Assembly (NCBI RefSeq): GCF_032191775.1
Contig: NZ_CP132507.1
Span: forward strand, 3,807,001 to 3,871,000
DNA length: 64,000 bases
From: Rhodoferax mekongensis
Lineage (GTDB): Bacteria > Pseudomonadota > Gammaproteobacteria > Burkholderiales > Burkholderiaceae_C
Direction: 5' to 3'
Shown here one piece after another: positions 25,189 to 34,428 of this stretch (position 1 is its first letter; every line of letters begins with the position of its first letter). The translations under genes were made by a program, and so were the position numbers. Below the pieces are notes generated by a model. That model saw nothing but the letters and a program-made list of their open reading frames with translations, did no database searches and was not told where the DNA came from.

Positions 25189-28100
25189 TCACCGGGCGAG
25201 CACCGCCTCCAGCGCCTTGCCCGTGTGTGTGCCCAACCTGACCACATCTTCTGGCGTGGTGGCGGCCACTACCCGTCCACCGCCATTGCCCCCTTCGGGG
25301 CCGAGGTCCAGCACCCAGTCGGCTTCGGCAATTACATCGAGGTCGTGCTCAATCACCACCACGCTATGGCCGCCGTTCACCAGGCGGTGCAGCACATGGA
25401 TGAGCTTTTCCACATCAGCCATGTGGAGGCCAACAGTAGGCTCGTCCAGCACGTAGAGCGTGTGCGGCACTTTGTTGCCGCGCTTGCCCACGTCGTCGCG
25501 CACCTTGCTGAGTTCGGTGACCAGCTTGATGCGCTGTGCCTCGCCGCCACTCAGTGTGGGTGAGGGCTGGCCCAAGGTCAGGTAGCCCAGGCCCACGTCT
25601 TTGAGCAGCTGTAGCGGATGCGCGATGACAGGCATGGCGGCAAAGAAATCGACCGCTTCGTCCACTTCCATTTGCAGCACATCGCCGATGTTTTTGCCCC
25701 GCCAGGTGACGGCCAGCGTTTCGGGGTTGAAGCGGGCGCCCTTGCAGGTTTCGCACACCACTTTCACATCCGGCAGGAAGCTCATGCCGATGGTGCGCAT
25801 GCCCTGCCCTTCGCAGCTGGGGCAGCGGCCTTCGCCGGTGTTGAAGCTGAAGCGGTTGGACGCATAACCGCGCGCCTTGGCTTCCAGCGTGTCGGCAAAG
25901 AGTTTGCGGATGGTGTCCCAGAAACCAATGTAGGTGGCCGGGCAGGAGCGCGGTGTTTTGCCGATGGGCGTTTGGTCCACTTCGAGCACGCGGTCTATGG
26001 ATTCATAGCCGGTCACGCCTTCGCAGCCCAGCCAGTCGATTTTTTCACCGGCCTCCAGCGCATCGCGACCAGCTTTGGTGCTGCGCTTTTGCACGGCGGT
26101 TTGCACGTTGGCCAACAACACGTCGCGCGCCAGGGTGGACTTACCCGAGCCACTGACGCCGGTGATGGCCACCAGGCGTTTGAGTGGCACATGGGCGGTG
26201 ACGCCTTGCAGGTTGTGCATGGTGGCGTTGTGGACGGTGAGCCAGTCGATTTTTGGTTTGTACGTTGCGGCTGTAGTTGCTGAACCCGCCATGGGTAGCC
26301 CGGCAACGGGCTCCTCATACGCTCGCTTTGCGAGCTCCAAATCGTCGCCCGCTGCCGGGCTACCCGCGGCTGCGACGGACATTTGGGCGGTGCGGCGGTC
26401 GGCTAAGGCGGCGTATTCGGCGGCAACCTTGGTGCGTTCTGCTAGCTCCGTGTTGGCGGCGGCGCTGTCCAGAATGCGCGCTGCTTCAACGGCTGCCTTC
26501 TGTGTTTTGGCACTGAGCTTCTTCGCAGGCTTACCCGCACCCGCGGTGGAGAGGCTTGCGCCGGAAGCCGATTTCGAGCTCGCATCGCGAGCGTATGAGG
26601 CGCCCGGCGTAAGCGCCTCTACCGCGTCGAGCGCCAATGTCTCCGCAAACGACACCATGCCACGACGCACAGCCAAAGGATGCTTCATCGCATGCAACAA
26701 GTACCGCCCCGTCTGAGACTCCGCAGCCTTCTGCACATCGGCAATAGACCCCTGCGCCACCAGCCGCCCACCGCGTTTGCCCGCACTCGGCCCTATGTCG
26801 ATGATGTGGTCCGCGTGGCGGATGGTGTCTTCGTCGTGCTCCACCACCACCAGCGTGTTGCCCTTGTCACTCAGGCTTTGCAAGGCTCCCAACAGGATTT
26901 TGTTGTCGCGCGCATGCAAGCCAATGGTTGGCTCATCCAGCACGTAACACACACCTTGCAGGTTGCTACCCAGCTGCGCTGCGAGGCGGATGCGCTGTGC
27001 CTCACCGCCACTCAGTGTGGGCGCGCCCCGGTCCAGCGTGAGGTAGCCCAGGCCGACTTCTTCCAAGAACTCGAGGCGGCTGCGGATCTCAGGCACCAGG
27101 TCGCGGGCGATGTCGGCCTCGCGGGTCGTCATGCCACCCGCCAATTGCAATGTCTGCACCCACTGGCGCACATCGGTCACGGAAAGGCGTGCAATGTCGG
27201 TGATGCCCACACCAGCAAATTTGACATTGCGCGCCGTGGCATTCAGGCGCGTGCCGTTGCAAGTGGAGCAGGCTTTGTCGTGCAGGTCTTCGATGTCGGC
27301 TTCGGCAAAGGTCTGCTCGCGGCCCTTGTTGTCATCGTCCTTGACTGAGTCGTCAAACACCTTGCGCTGCTCTTTGGTGAGCGCCACGCCGGTGCCTACG
27401 CAGTCCGGGCACCAGCCGTGTTTGCTGTTGTACGAGAACAAGCGCGGGTCCAGCTCGGCATACGAGGTCGCGCAGACCGGGCAAGCGCGCTTGGTGGAAA
27501 ACACCTGCACCTTGCCCACATTGGCAGCAGACTCACCTGATGCCATCACCTCCCGCAAGCTGCCAATATCGCTGAGAACATAGACCACGCCCTTGCCGTG
27601 GGTGAGCGCGTCCGCCAGCGCGGTGCGCAGGGCAAACTCGTTGGCAGGCGTTACATCCAGGCTGGCCACAGGCAGCTCAATGTTGTGCTCCTTGAAACGG
27701 TCAATCCGCGGGAAGCCACTGGTGGGCAGGAAGTTGCCGTCCACCCGCAGATGGGTGAAACCCTTGGGTCGCGCCCAGTCGGCCAACTCGGTGTACACGC
27801 CCTTGCGCCCTTGCACTAACGGTGCCAAAAGACCAATGTGTTGGCCGCGGTAGTTCTTGAGCAACTGGGCCGCAATGCTGTCTGCGGACTGCGGCTCCAC
27901 CGCTGCGCCGTCTTTGAAGCAATGCTGGGTGCCCAGCTTCACATAAAGCAAGCGCAGGAAGTGCCACACCTCGGTAGTGGTACCTACCGTGGACTTGCGC
28001 CCGCCGCGCGAGAGCCGCTGCTCAATCGCCACCGTAGGCGGAATGCCATACACCGCATCCACCTCAGGGCGACCTGCAGGTTGCACGATGGAACGGGCAT

Positions 28101-31100
28101 AGGCGTTCAAAGATTCGAGGTAACGCCGCTGCCCTTCGTTGAACAAGATGTCAAACGCCAAAGTCGATTTGCCAGACCCGGACACGCCAGTGACCACACT
28201 GAACTTGCCGCGCGGAATATCCACCGACAAAGACTTGAGGTTGTGCTCCTTCGCATTCACGATGCGAATGGAATTCGACGTGTCGACCACCCCCGCCCCG
28301 GAGGCGGATGGGCTCGCGCCTAGGGCCGATTTGCTACTCGCAAAGCGAGTTGATGAGGCCGTGGGCGCAAGCCCATCCGCCGGAGCACGCGCCCGACCAT
28401 CCGCCGCAGCAACAGAAGTAAACGTAGCCGACGACTCCGCCACCTCATGCACCACACCCATCGCCGCCGCGTATTCCCGCAATGCCTTACCGGTATGTGA
28501 AGTGGGATGCAACAACAGGTCCTCCGGCGTGCCATACGCCACCACCTGCCCACCCGCATCGCCCCCCTCGGGGCCCAGGTCGATCAGCCAATCGGACGCA
28601 CGAATCACATCGAGGTTGTGCTCAATCACCACCAGCGAATGCCCGGCGTCCAGCAACTTGCGCAGCGCGCGCATCAACTTGGCGATGTCTTCAAAGTGCA
28701 GACCGGTCGTCGGCTCGTCCAGCATGAAGAGCGAGCCCTTGCGCGCCAGCAACTGCTTGCTTGCACTGGAGCTCTTGGCCGCTTCAGCCAAAAAGCCTGC
28801 GAGCTTGAGGCGCTGCGCCTCACCACCCGACAGCGTGGGCACCGGTTGGCCCAGCTTCACATATTCCAGCCCCACATCCACGATGGGTTGCAGCACGCGG
28901 ATGACCTCGCGGTCCGCGCTGAACAGATCCGCCGCTTCGCTGACGGTAAGTTCCAGAACATCAGCCACGTTGACGCTCCGTCCCTTACGCTCAATCGTCA
29001 CTTCCAGAATCTCGGGACGGTAACGCTTGCCATCGCAGTCCGGGCAGCGCAAATACACATCACTCAGGAACTGCATTTCCACGTGCTCAAAACCGGAGCC
29101 ACCGCAAGTAGGGCAACGGCCATCGCCGCTGTTGAAGCTGAACTTGGCGGCGGTGTAGCTGCGCTCCCTGGACAAGGCGGCACCGGCAAACAACTCGCGA
29201 ATCGCGTCCCACGCGCCCACGTAGCTCACCGGGTTGGAGCGCGCCGTTTTGCCGATGGGCGACTGATCCACAAACACCATGTCGCTGAGCTGCTCCGCAC
29301 CCAGCAGGCTCGTGTGGGCGCCCGGTGTTTCGGTGGCTTTTCCGAAGTGGCGCAACAAGGCAGGGGCCAACACATCCTGAATCAGCGTGGACTTGCCGGA
29401 GCCGGAGACCCCGGTGACGCAGACCAAGCGCTGCAGTGGAATCTCCACCGACACGTTTTTGAGGTTGTGCTCGGTCACGCCCTCCAGAATCAGGCGCGGG
29501 TGGTTGGGTGCGACCATGCGCTTGAAGCCCATGCCCACCTGCTTGCGGCCGCCCAGGTAGGCGCCGGTCATGGTGTCTGCGCCCTTGAGGGCCTCGGTGG
29601 TACCGTCAAATACGATTTGGCCGCCCTTCTCACCCGGGCCGGGGCCCATGTCGATCATGCGGTCGGCGGCCAGCATCACCGCCGGGTCATGCTCCACAAC
29701 CACCAGCGTGTTGCCCGCATCGCGCAAGCGCTGCATGGCCACGATGATGCGGTTCATGTCGCGCGGGTGCAGGCCGATGCTGGGCTCGTCCAACACGAAC
29801 AGCGTGTTGACCAGCGAGGTGCCCAATGCGGTGGTGAGGTTGATGCGCTGCACCTCGCCGCCACTCAGCGTGCGGCTCTGGCGGTCCAGAGTGAGGTAGC
29901 CAATGCCCACATCGCACAGGTATTTGAGCCGGGTGCCGACCTCTTCGAACAAAAGCTTGAGGGTTTTGTGCTCGGCCTCGGAGGCGGTTGGAGCTGTTTT
30001 CTCCGGGCGGGCCGCAGGCAGGGAAGCGCCGGGCTCCTCATGCATTTGCTGCGCAACTGCCAAATCGTCACCCGCCACTTCCCTGCCTTCGGCTTGGCTA
30101 TCCGGCGCGACATCTTCCGAACGCGAAGCGGAGCCCGGTGTGCCGGAAGGGGCCGATTTGCTACTCGCGAAGCGAGTTGATGAGGCCCCTGCCGGCACGC
30201 CGGGCTCCGCCCCCCCAAAGATGCCCAAATCGGATTGCAGCGCATCAAAAAACCGCTTGAGCCGGTCCAATGGCATCAGCATCAAATCGTGTAGCGACAA
30301 GCCGGGCAGCGCTTCCAACTGCTCACGAGACCACTTCACGCCCTTGGGCATGAAACGCTTGGCCGGGTCCAGCGCCATGTCAGCCTGGTCCTTGGTGCCT
30401 ATGCGCCAAAGCAGGCTCTCCGTCTTCAATCGCGAGCCATTGCAGGTCGGGCAGGTTGTGTAACTGCGGTACTTGGACAAGAGCACGCGGATGTGCATCT
30501 TGTAGGCCTTGGTCTCCAGGTACTCAAAGAACCGGTCCACCCCGAACCAGTGCTGGTTCCACTTGCCGTTCCAGTTTGGGGAGCCCTTGAGCACCCAGTG
30601 CTTTTGTTCTGCGGTCAGCTTGTACCAAGGTGTGTCGCGCGGAATACCGCTGGCCTCGGCGTGGCGCATCAAGTCGTCCTGGCACTCTTGCCAAGCGGGC
30701 GTCTGCATGGGCTTGATGGCACCGGCGCGCAAGGTGAGCTTGTCATTGGGAATGACCAGCCCATAGTCCACGCCCACCACCCTCCCGAATCCCCGGCACG
30801 CGTCGCAGGCGCCTACAGCCGAGTTGAAGCTGAACATGGACGCAATCGGGTCGGTGTAGCGGATATCGCTCTGAGGGCAGTGCAGACCCGTGGAGAAACG
30901 CCAGATCTCAGGCGCTGGGTTTGCTATGGTTTCAGGAGCTGCTCGCGCACTATCCACGGGCGCCAGGTCCTCTTTCAACACATAAGCGTTCAATCGCCCG
31001 CTGCCGCGCTTGAGGGAGGTCTCAATAGCCTCCAGAACGCGTGCTTTTTCCACACCGTCGATGCGGAAGCGGTCCGCCACGACGTCCAGAATTTTGACTG

Positions 31101-31752
31101 CCCCCACGCTTGCCGCTTCGCGTGCTGCGCTGCCCCCCTTGGGGGCTTTCGCCCCTTGGGGCGGCCCGGCGGGGCTCAGCGCACGCACTTCTTCCCGCTC
31201 GGCCTGCACACGGGTGAAGCCACTGGCGCTCAGCCACTGGGTTACTTCGTCAGGGGTGGCGTTGCCCGGCAGCTCTACAGGAAAGGTCAGCACCAAGCGG
31301 GGATTACCTTCGGCAGCGGCGCGCTGCAGCAGCGTGGTGTAAATCGTCTCGGGGGTATCGTGCTGCACGGGTAGCGCAGTGTCTTTGTCAAACAGGCTAC
31401 CCGCGCGGGAAAACAGGAGCTTGAGGTGGTCGTTGAGCTCCGTCATGGTGCCCACGGTGGAGCGGCTGGAGCGCACCGGATTGGTCTGGTCAATTGCAAT
31501 CGCAGGCGGGACACCCTCAACCTTGTCGACGGCGGGCTTGTCCATGCGGTCCAGAAACTGGCGCGCATAGGCGCTGAAAGTTTCCACGTAGCGGCGCTGG
31601 CCTTCGGCGTACAGCGTGTCGAACACCAGGCTGGATTTTCCCGAGCCGCTGGGGCCGGTGACCACGGTCAGCTCCCCCGTGCGGATGTCCAGATCGAGGT
31701 TCTTGAGATTGTGCTGTCGCGCCCCGCGAATGCGGATGGTGCCCTGGGTCAT
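25189..31752 (-). CDS. uvrA: tandem (double-length) excinuclease ABC subunit UvrA
   Basis: A 2,187-residue protein made of two UvrA units in one chain: the first begins TIRIRGARQHNLKNLDLD, the second at about 1157 with IRIVNAKEHNLKSLSVDI. Four Walker A motifs lie near residues 33, 785, 1190 and 1868, with LSGGE signatures and zinc-finger Cys clusters such as CPTCGGSG, CPDCDGKRY and CPSCEGQG. UvrA finds damaged DNA and loads UvrB; it normally acts as a dimer, which this chain may form internally. A normal UvrA is about 950 residues. Some of the excess is in-frame repeats, listed separately, at about 185-210, 262-276, 515-541, 555-578, 1124-1150, 1711-1735 and 1796-1820, all between conserved motifs. 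Confidence 0.92.
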   Translation of the reverse strand: MTQGTIRIRGARQHNLKNLDLDIRTGELTVVTGPSGSGKSSLVFDTLYAEGQRRYVETFSAYARQFLDRMDKPAVDKVEGVPPAIAIDQTNPVRSSRSTVGTMTELNDHLKLLFSRAGSLFDKDTALPVQHDTPETIYTTLLQRAAAEGNPRLVLTFPVELPGNATPDEVTQWLSASGFTRVQAEREEVRALSPAGPPQGAKAPKGGSAAREAASVGAVKILDVVADRFRIDGVEKARVLEAIETSLKRGSGRLNAYVLKEDLAPVDSARAAPETIANPAPEIWRFSTGLHCPQSDIRYTDPIASMFSFNSAVGACDACRGFGRVVGVDYGLVIPNDKLTLRAGAIKPMQTPAWQECQDDLMRHAEASGIPRDTPWYKLTAEQKHWVLKGSPNWNGKWNQHWFGVDRFFEYLETKAYKMHIRVLLSKYRSYTTCPTCNGSRLKTESLLWRIGTKDQADMALDPAKRFMPKGVKWSREQLEALPGLSLHDLMLMPLDRLKRFFDALQSDLGIFGGAEPGVPAGASSTRFASSKSAPSGTPGSASRSEDVAPDSQAEGREVAGDDLAVAQQMHEEPGASLPAARPEKTAPTASEAEHKTLKLLFEEVGTRLKYLCDVGIGYLTLDRQSRTLSGGEVQRINLTTALGTSLVNTLFVLDEPSIGLHPRDMNRIIVAMQRLRDAGNTLVVVEHDPAVMLAADRMIDMGPGPGEKGGQIVFDGTTEALKGADTMTGAYLGGRKQVGMGFKRMVAPNHPRLILEGVTEHNLKNVSVEIPLQRLVCVTGVSGSGKSTLIQDVLAPALLRHFGKATETPGAHTSLLGAEQLSDMVFVDQSPIGKTARSNPVSYVGAWDAIRELFAGAALSRERSYTAAKFSFNSGDGRCPTCGGSGFEHVEMQFLSDVYLRCPDCDGKRYRPEILEVTIERKGRSVNVADVLELTVSEAADLFSADREVIRVLQPIVDVGLEYVKLGQPVPTLSGGEAQRLKLAGFLAEAAKSSSASKQLLARKGSLFMLDEPTTGLHFEDIAKLMRALRKLLDAGHSLVVIEHNLDVIRASDWLIDLGPEGGDAGGQVVAYGTPEDLLLHPTSHTGKALREYAAAMGVVHEVAESSATFTSVAAADGRARAPADGLAPTASSTRFASSKSALGASPSASGAGVVDTSNSIRIVNAKEHNLKSLSVDIPRGKFSVVTGVSGSGKSTLAFDILFNEGQRRYLESLNAYARSIVQPAGRPEVDAVYGIPPTVAIEQRLSRGGRKSTVGTTTEVWHFLRLLYVKLGTQHCFKDGAAVEPQSADSIAAQLLKNYRGQHIGLLAPLVQGRKGVYTELADWARPKGFTHLRVDGNFLPTSGFPRIDRFKEHNIELPVASLDVTPANEFALRTALADALTHGKGVVYVLSDIGSLREVMASGESAANVGKVQVFSTKRACPVCATSYAELDPRLFSYNSKHGWCPDCVGTGVALTKEQRKVFDDSVKDDDNKGREQTFAEADIEDLHDKACSTCNGTRLNATARNVKFAGVGITDIARLSVTDVRQWVQTLQLAGGMTTREADIARDLVPEIRSRLEFLEEVGLGYLTLDRGAPTLSGGEAQRIRLAAQLGSNLQGVCYVLDEPTIGLHARDNKILLGALQSLSDKGNTLVVVEHDEDTIRHADHIIDIGPSAGKRGGRLVAQGSIADVQKAAESQTGRYLLHAMKHPLAVRRGMVSFAETLALDAVEALTPGASYARDASSKSASGASLSTAGAGKPAKKLSAKTQKAAVEAARILDSAAANTELAERTKVAAEYAALADRRTAQMSVAAAGSPAAGDDLELAKRAYEEPVAGLPMAGSATTAATYKPKIDWLTVHNATMHNLQGVTAHVPLKRLVAITGVSGSGKSTLARDVLLANVQTAVQKRSTKAGRDALEAGEKIDWLGCEGVTGYESIDRVLEVDQTPIGKTPRSCPATYIGFWDTIRKLFADTLEAKARGYASNRFSFNTGEGRCPSCEGQGMRTIGMSFLPDVKVVCETCKGARFNPETLAVTWRGKNIGDVLQMEVDEAVDFFAAMPVIAHPLQLLKDVGLGYLTLGQPSPTLSGGEAQRIKLVTELSKVRDDVGKRGNKVPHTLYVLDEPTVGLHMADVEKLIHVLHRLVNGGHSVVVIEHDLDVIAEADWVLDLGPEGGNGGGRVVAATTPEDVVRLGTHTGKALEAVLAR
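26293..26365. repeat. family B palindromic element in uvrA (copy 1)
   Basis: Arms of 19 bases, GGGTAGCCCGGCAACGGGC against its partner, pair at 18 of 19. The core is CTCCTCATACGCTCGC, TTTG, CGAGCTCCAAATCG with an inner hairpin. It encodes the linker AGSPAAGDDLELAKRAYEEP of UvrA. Confidence 0.88.
26550..26620. repeat. family B palindromic element in uvrA (copy 2)
   Basis: The core reads GCCGATTTCGAGCTCGC ATCG CGAGCGTATGAGGC, the reverse orientation of copy 1. Arms are AGAGGCTTGCGCCGG and a matching CCGGCGTAAGCGCCTCT with one small bulge. It encodes APGASYARDASSKSASGAS-type residues in UvrA. Confidence 0.82.
28303..28381. repeat. family B palindromic element in uvrA (copy 3)
   Basis: Core GGCCGATTTGCTACTCGC AAAG CGAGTTGATGAGGCC. 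The arms begin GGCGGATGGGCT and end AGCCCATCCGCC, pairing over about 20 bases. It encodes the SSTRFASSKSA segment of the linker between the two UvrA halves. Confidence 0.88.
30017..30087. repeat. family B palindromic element in uvrA (copy 4)
   Basis: Arms GGCAGGGAAGCGCCGGG and CCCGCCACTTCCCTGCC pair at 15 of 17. The core carries CTCCTCATGCATTTGCTGCG then CAACTGCCAAATCGTC, the orientation of copy 1. It lies about 40 bases from copy 5. Confidence 0.85.
30128..30210. repeat. family B palindromic element in uvrA (copy 5)
   Basis: Arms of about 27 bases begin GCGGAGCCCGG and end CCGGGCTCCGC with only two or three mismatches. The core GGCCGATTTGCTACTCGC GAAG CGAGTTGATGAGGCC is almost the same as copy 3. 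It encodes a second SSTRFASSKSA. Confidence 0.9.
30924..30968 (-). repeat. in-frame family A repeat in uvrA
   Basis: On the plus strand CTATGGTTTCAGGAGCTGCT then CGCGCACTATCCACGGGCGC. This is the reverse orientation of the copies at 15008-21297. On the coding strand it gives LAPVDSARAAPETIANPA, an Ala/Pro-rich loop absent from normal UvrA. Confidence 0.8.
31119..31183. repeat. multi-hairpin GC-rich repeat in uvrA
   Basis: Two adjacent palindromes, GCCCCCCTTGGGGGC and GCCCCTTGGGGC, flanked by CGCTTCGCG. It encodes SPAGPPQGAKAPKGGSAARE in UvrA, a Gly/Pro/Ala loop. It is similar in style, but not in sequence, to the repeat at 6452-6530. Confidence 0.75.
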
Positions 31753-31798
31753 GGTGAATGCTCTCTGCGGTGGGGAGAGACATTCTAGGCACGCACCG

Positions 31799-32308
31799 TT
31801 ACCCTTTCAGGGCACGCTCCAATTCCCGACAGGCTTTGGTGCCCACGGCGTCCTGGATCTTGGGCAAAAGGGCCAGAAGGTCCTCGTACCCTGCGGCGGA
31901 TTCGACCGACAGGTTCAACATGAAACCCCTGAGGCCCAAGCCCGCCGTGAGCTTGGTAGCAATCGGCTTCGCGTCGCTGTATCGCTCTTGGGGCGTGCGG
32001 TCACTCACGGGCTGCGCCGGGCTGGCAGACGCTTCCGCCAGCTCCACCGCATCTGCCGACGCAACGACAGGCCCAGGCACCGATGCAGGCACCTGACCCG
32101 CTACGGGGGCCAGAAAGCCCTGTTCCACCATGTAATCCACATCGGCCCGGGTCACCCCCATGCCGGCGGTCGCGGTCAGCACCTGGTCTGCCGTCTTTTG
32201 ACCGTCAAACAGGATGAAAGCGGAGCGTTGGCGGGCCGAAAACAAGGGCGAACGCTCTTTGAACGCTTTTTGTCCCACTTCCGTTTTTGTGAATTTCATG
32301 AGTGGCAT
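31799..32308 (-). CDS. conserved hypothetical protein, regulator-like
   Basis: About 169 residues from an ATG at 32308; an ATG three codons later is equally possible, and neither has a clear ribosome site. The N-terminal 70 residues (KFTKTEVGQKAFKERSPLFS, then RQRSAFILFDGQKTADQVL) look like a small helical domain of a kind common as uncharacterised proteins in Comamonadaceae. A Pro/Ala/Val-rich linker follows, then a helical C-terminus ending QDAVGTKACRELERALKG. No signal peptide, membrane helix or catalytic motif is seen. Function unknown. Confidence 0.6.
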   Translation of the reverse strand: MPLMKFTKTEVGQKAFKERSPLFSARQRSAFILFDGQKTADQVLTATAGMGVTRADVDYMVEQGFLAPVAGQVPASVPGPVVASADAVELAEASASPAQPVSDRTPQERYSDAKPIATKLTAGLGLRGFMLNLSVESAAGYEDLLALLPKIQDAVGTKACRELERALKG

Positions 32309-32383
32309 TTTAGGACTGCGGTGCAGCTCCACTCGAACGAAAGGGGCCATCAGGCCCCCTCGTTTACCCTATCCGGGAGACGC

Positions 32384-32572
32384 TTATTTGGCTTCGCTGG
32401 CAGCAGGTGCTGCGGGGGCAGCGGCAGGTGCAGAGACCGCAGTTGCGGGAGCTTCGCTGTGCGTCGCATCAGCGCCGTGCTTCTCACCACTCATATCAAT
32501 ATCTCCACCCTTGCTCAGGATGTACAAAGCCAGGCCGGCAAACAACGCAAAACCCACAGCAATTTTCCACAT
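32384..32572 (-). CDS. small single-pass membrane protein
   Basis: A 62-residue protein. MWKIAVGFALFAGLALYILS is one membrane helix, followed by a short acidic stretch and a low-complexity Ala/Pro tail (about 25 residues). It sits between the terminator of the MHS transporter and the hypothetical gene at 31799. Unknown function; small membrane proteins of this kind may be accessory subunits. Confidence 0.55.
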   Translation of the reverse strand: MWKIAVGFALFAGLALYILSKGGDIDMSGEKHGADATHSEAPATAVSAPAAAPAAPAASEAK

Positions 32573-32584
32573 ACCACTTCTTTC

Positions 32585-32614
32585 AAAAAAAAAGCTCTCC
32601 GGAGCGGAGAGCCT
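32585..32614 (-). terminator. rho-independent terminator of the MHS transporter
   Basis: Minus strand: GGCTCTCCGCTCCGGAGAGC forms a strong hairpin and is followed by an unbroken run of T, 53 bases after the transporter stop codon. Confidence 0.9.
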
Positions 32615-32667
32615 GGAAATTGCCCCGGCTTGGAGACCGGGGCGTTAACTCACTTCACTCGCAAAAA

Positions 32668-34428
32668 TCAGTCGTTGGCGTAGATGTCAACGTCTTTGGT
32701 TTCCTTGATGAACAAGCCACCGATCACCACGGTTGCACCCGCAATGATGATGGGGTACCACAAGCCGTTGTACATGTTGCCGGTCTGCGCAACGATAGCG
32801 AAGGCAGTCGTGGGCAACAAGCCACCGAACCAGCCGTTACCGATGTGGTAGGGCAAGCTCATGGAGGTGTAGCGGATGCGGGTCGGGAACATTTCCACCA
32901 ACATGGCGGCGATGGGACCGTACACCATGGTCACCAACAACACCAGGTAGGTGAGGATGATGACAACCTTGACCTTGTCGAACTTGGCCATGTCAGCCTT
33001 GGCGGGGTAGCCGGCAGCCTTCAAAGCAGCACCCAGGTTGGAACCCAACAGGGTACCGGCGGCGGTCTTCTCGTTGCTCAGGTCAGCCACAGACTTCTTG
33101 GCAGCAGCCACGGCTTTTTCGTCCACGGGGTTGGCAGCAGACAGCTCAGCCAGCTTGGCTTCGGCTTTGGCCTTGGCTTCTGCGATTTGCTCGGGGGTGT
33201 ATTTCACGTTCACCACTGTATCGCCGACTTTGATGACAGCGGGTGTACCAGCAGGCGCTGCCACGTTGTCATACGATACCGAGGCACTAGCCAGACGTTG
33301 CTTGGCAATGTCGCAGCTGGAAGTGAACTTCTTGGTGCCCGTGGGGTTGAACTGGAACGAGCACTCTGCGGGATCCGCAGTTACAGTCACCTTCGCGGTC
33401 TGCTGTGCGGCGTACAAATCAGGGTTAGCTGCTTTGGTCAACGCTTCAAACACGGGGAAATAGGTCAGTACTCCCAACAAGCAGCCACCCAGGATGATCC
33501 ACTTGCGGCCGATCTTGTCAGACAGGGAACCGAACACGATGAAGAACGGTGTGCCGATGATCAAGGAGATCGCCACCATGATGTTGGCGGTAGGACCGTC
33601 CACCTTCAAGGCCTGGGTCAGGAAGAACAAGGCATAGAACTGGCCGGAGTACCAGATCACCGCTTGACCGGCAGTCAAACCGATCAAAGCCAAGATCACG
33701 ATCTTCAGGTTTTTCCACTGGCCGAAAGACTCAGACAGGGGCGCCTTGGAAGTTTTGCCCTCTGCTTTCATTTTGGTGAAAGCGGGGGATTCGTTCATGC
33801 TCAAACGAATGTAGACAGAAATGCCCAAAAGAAGAATGGACACGAGGAACGGAACGCGCCAACCCCAATCCGCGAAGGCATCTTCACCGATAGCGGTACG
33901 TGTACCCAGAATCACCATCAGGGACAGGAACAAGCCCAGTGTCGCTGTAGTCTGGATCCAAGCGGTGTAAGCACCACGCTTGCCCTGAGGAGCGTGTTCA
34001 GCTACGTAGGTCGCAGCACCACCGTACTCACCGCCCAACGCCAAGCCTTGCAGCAAACGCAGGCCGATCAGGATAACGGGAGCAGCCACGCCGATGGAGG
34101 CGTAGTTAGGCAGGATACCCACGATGAAAGTGGACAAGCCCATGATCAGGATGGTCACCAGGAAGGTGTACTTGCGACCGATCATGTCGCCCAAACGGCC
34201 GAACACCAGCGCGCCGAAGGGACGCACGATGAAGCCGGCGGCAAACGCCAACAGCGCAAAAATGAAGGCAGAACCTTCGTCCAGACCGCTGAAGAATTGC
34301 TTGGCAATGATGGCTGCCAAAGAACCGTACAGGTAAAAGTCGTACCACTCGAAAACAGTGCCGAGTGAGGAAGCGAAGATAACCTTCTTCTCTTCCGCAG
34401 ACATCGGCCGTGGGGCTGCGTTTGCCAT
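32668..34428 (-). CDS. MHS-family MFS transporter with a long extra loop
   Basis: A 586-residue metabolite:H+ symporter (the ProP/ShiA-type subfamily, which imports proline/betaine, dicarboxylates, shikimate and similar). The start at 34428 has GGAGA six bases upstream; an open frame of 36 codons before it is not membrane-like. Family features are FASSLGTVFEWYDFYLYGSL at helix 1, FGRLGDMIGRKYTFL after helix 2 and RLLQGLALGGEYGGAATYVAE in helix 4. Residues about 330-480 form an unusual hydrophilic, Ala/Lys-rich, partly coiled-coil insert with two Cys, between C-terminal helices; usual members are about 430-550 residues. Substrate unknown. Confidence 0.88.
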   Translation of the reverse strand: MANAAPRPMSAEEKKVIFASSLGTVFEWYDFYLYGSLAAIIAKQFFSGLDEGSAFIFALLAFAAGFIVRPFGALVFGRLGDMIGRKYTFLVTILIMGLSTFIVGILPNYASIGVAAPVILIGLRLLQGLALGGEYGGAATYVAEHAPQGKRGAYTAWIQTTATLGLFLSLMVILGTRTAIGEDAFADWGWRVPFLVSILLLGISVYIRLSMNESPAFTKMKAEGKTSKAPLSESFGQWKNLKIVILALIGLTAGQAVIWYSGQFYALFFLTQALKVDGPTANIMVAISLIIGTPFFIVFGSLSDKIGRKWIILGGCLLGVLTYFPVFEALTKAANPDLYAAQQTAKVTVTADPAECSFQFNPTGTKKFTSSCDIAKQRLASASVSYDNVAAPAGTPAVIKVGDTVVNVKYTPEQIAEAKAKAEAKLAELSAANPVDEKAVAAAKKSVADLSNEKTAAGTLLGSNLGAALKAAGYPAKADMAKFDKVKVVIILTYLVLLVTMVYGPIAAMLVEMFPTRIRYTSMSLPYHIGNGWFGGLLPTTAFAIVAQTGNMYNGLWYPIIIAGATVVIGGLFIKETKDVDIYAND

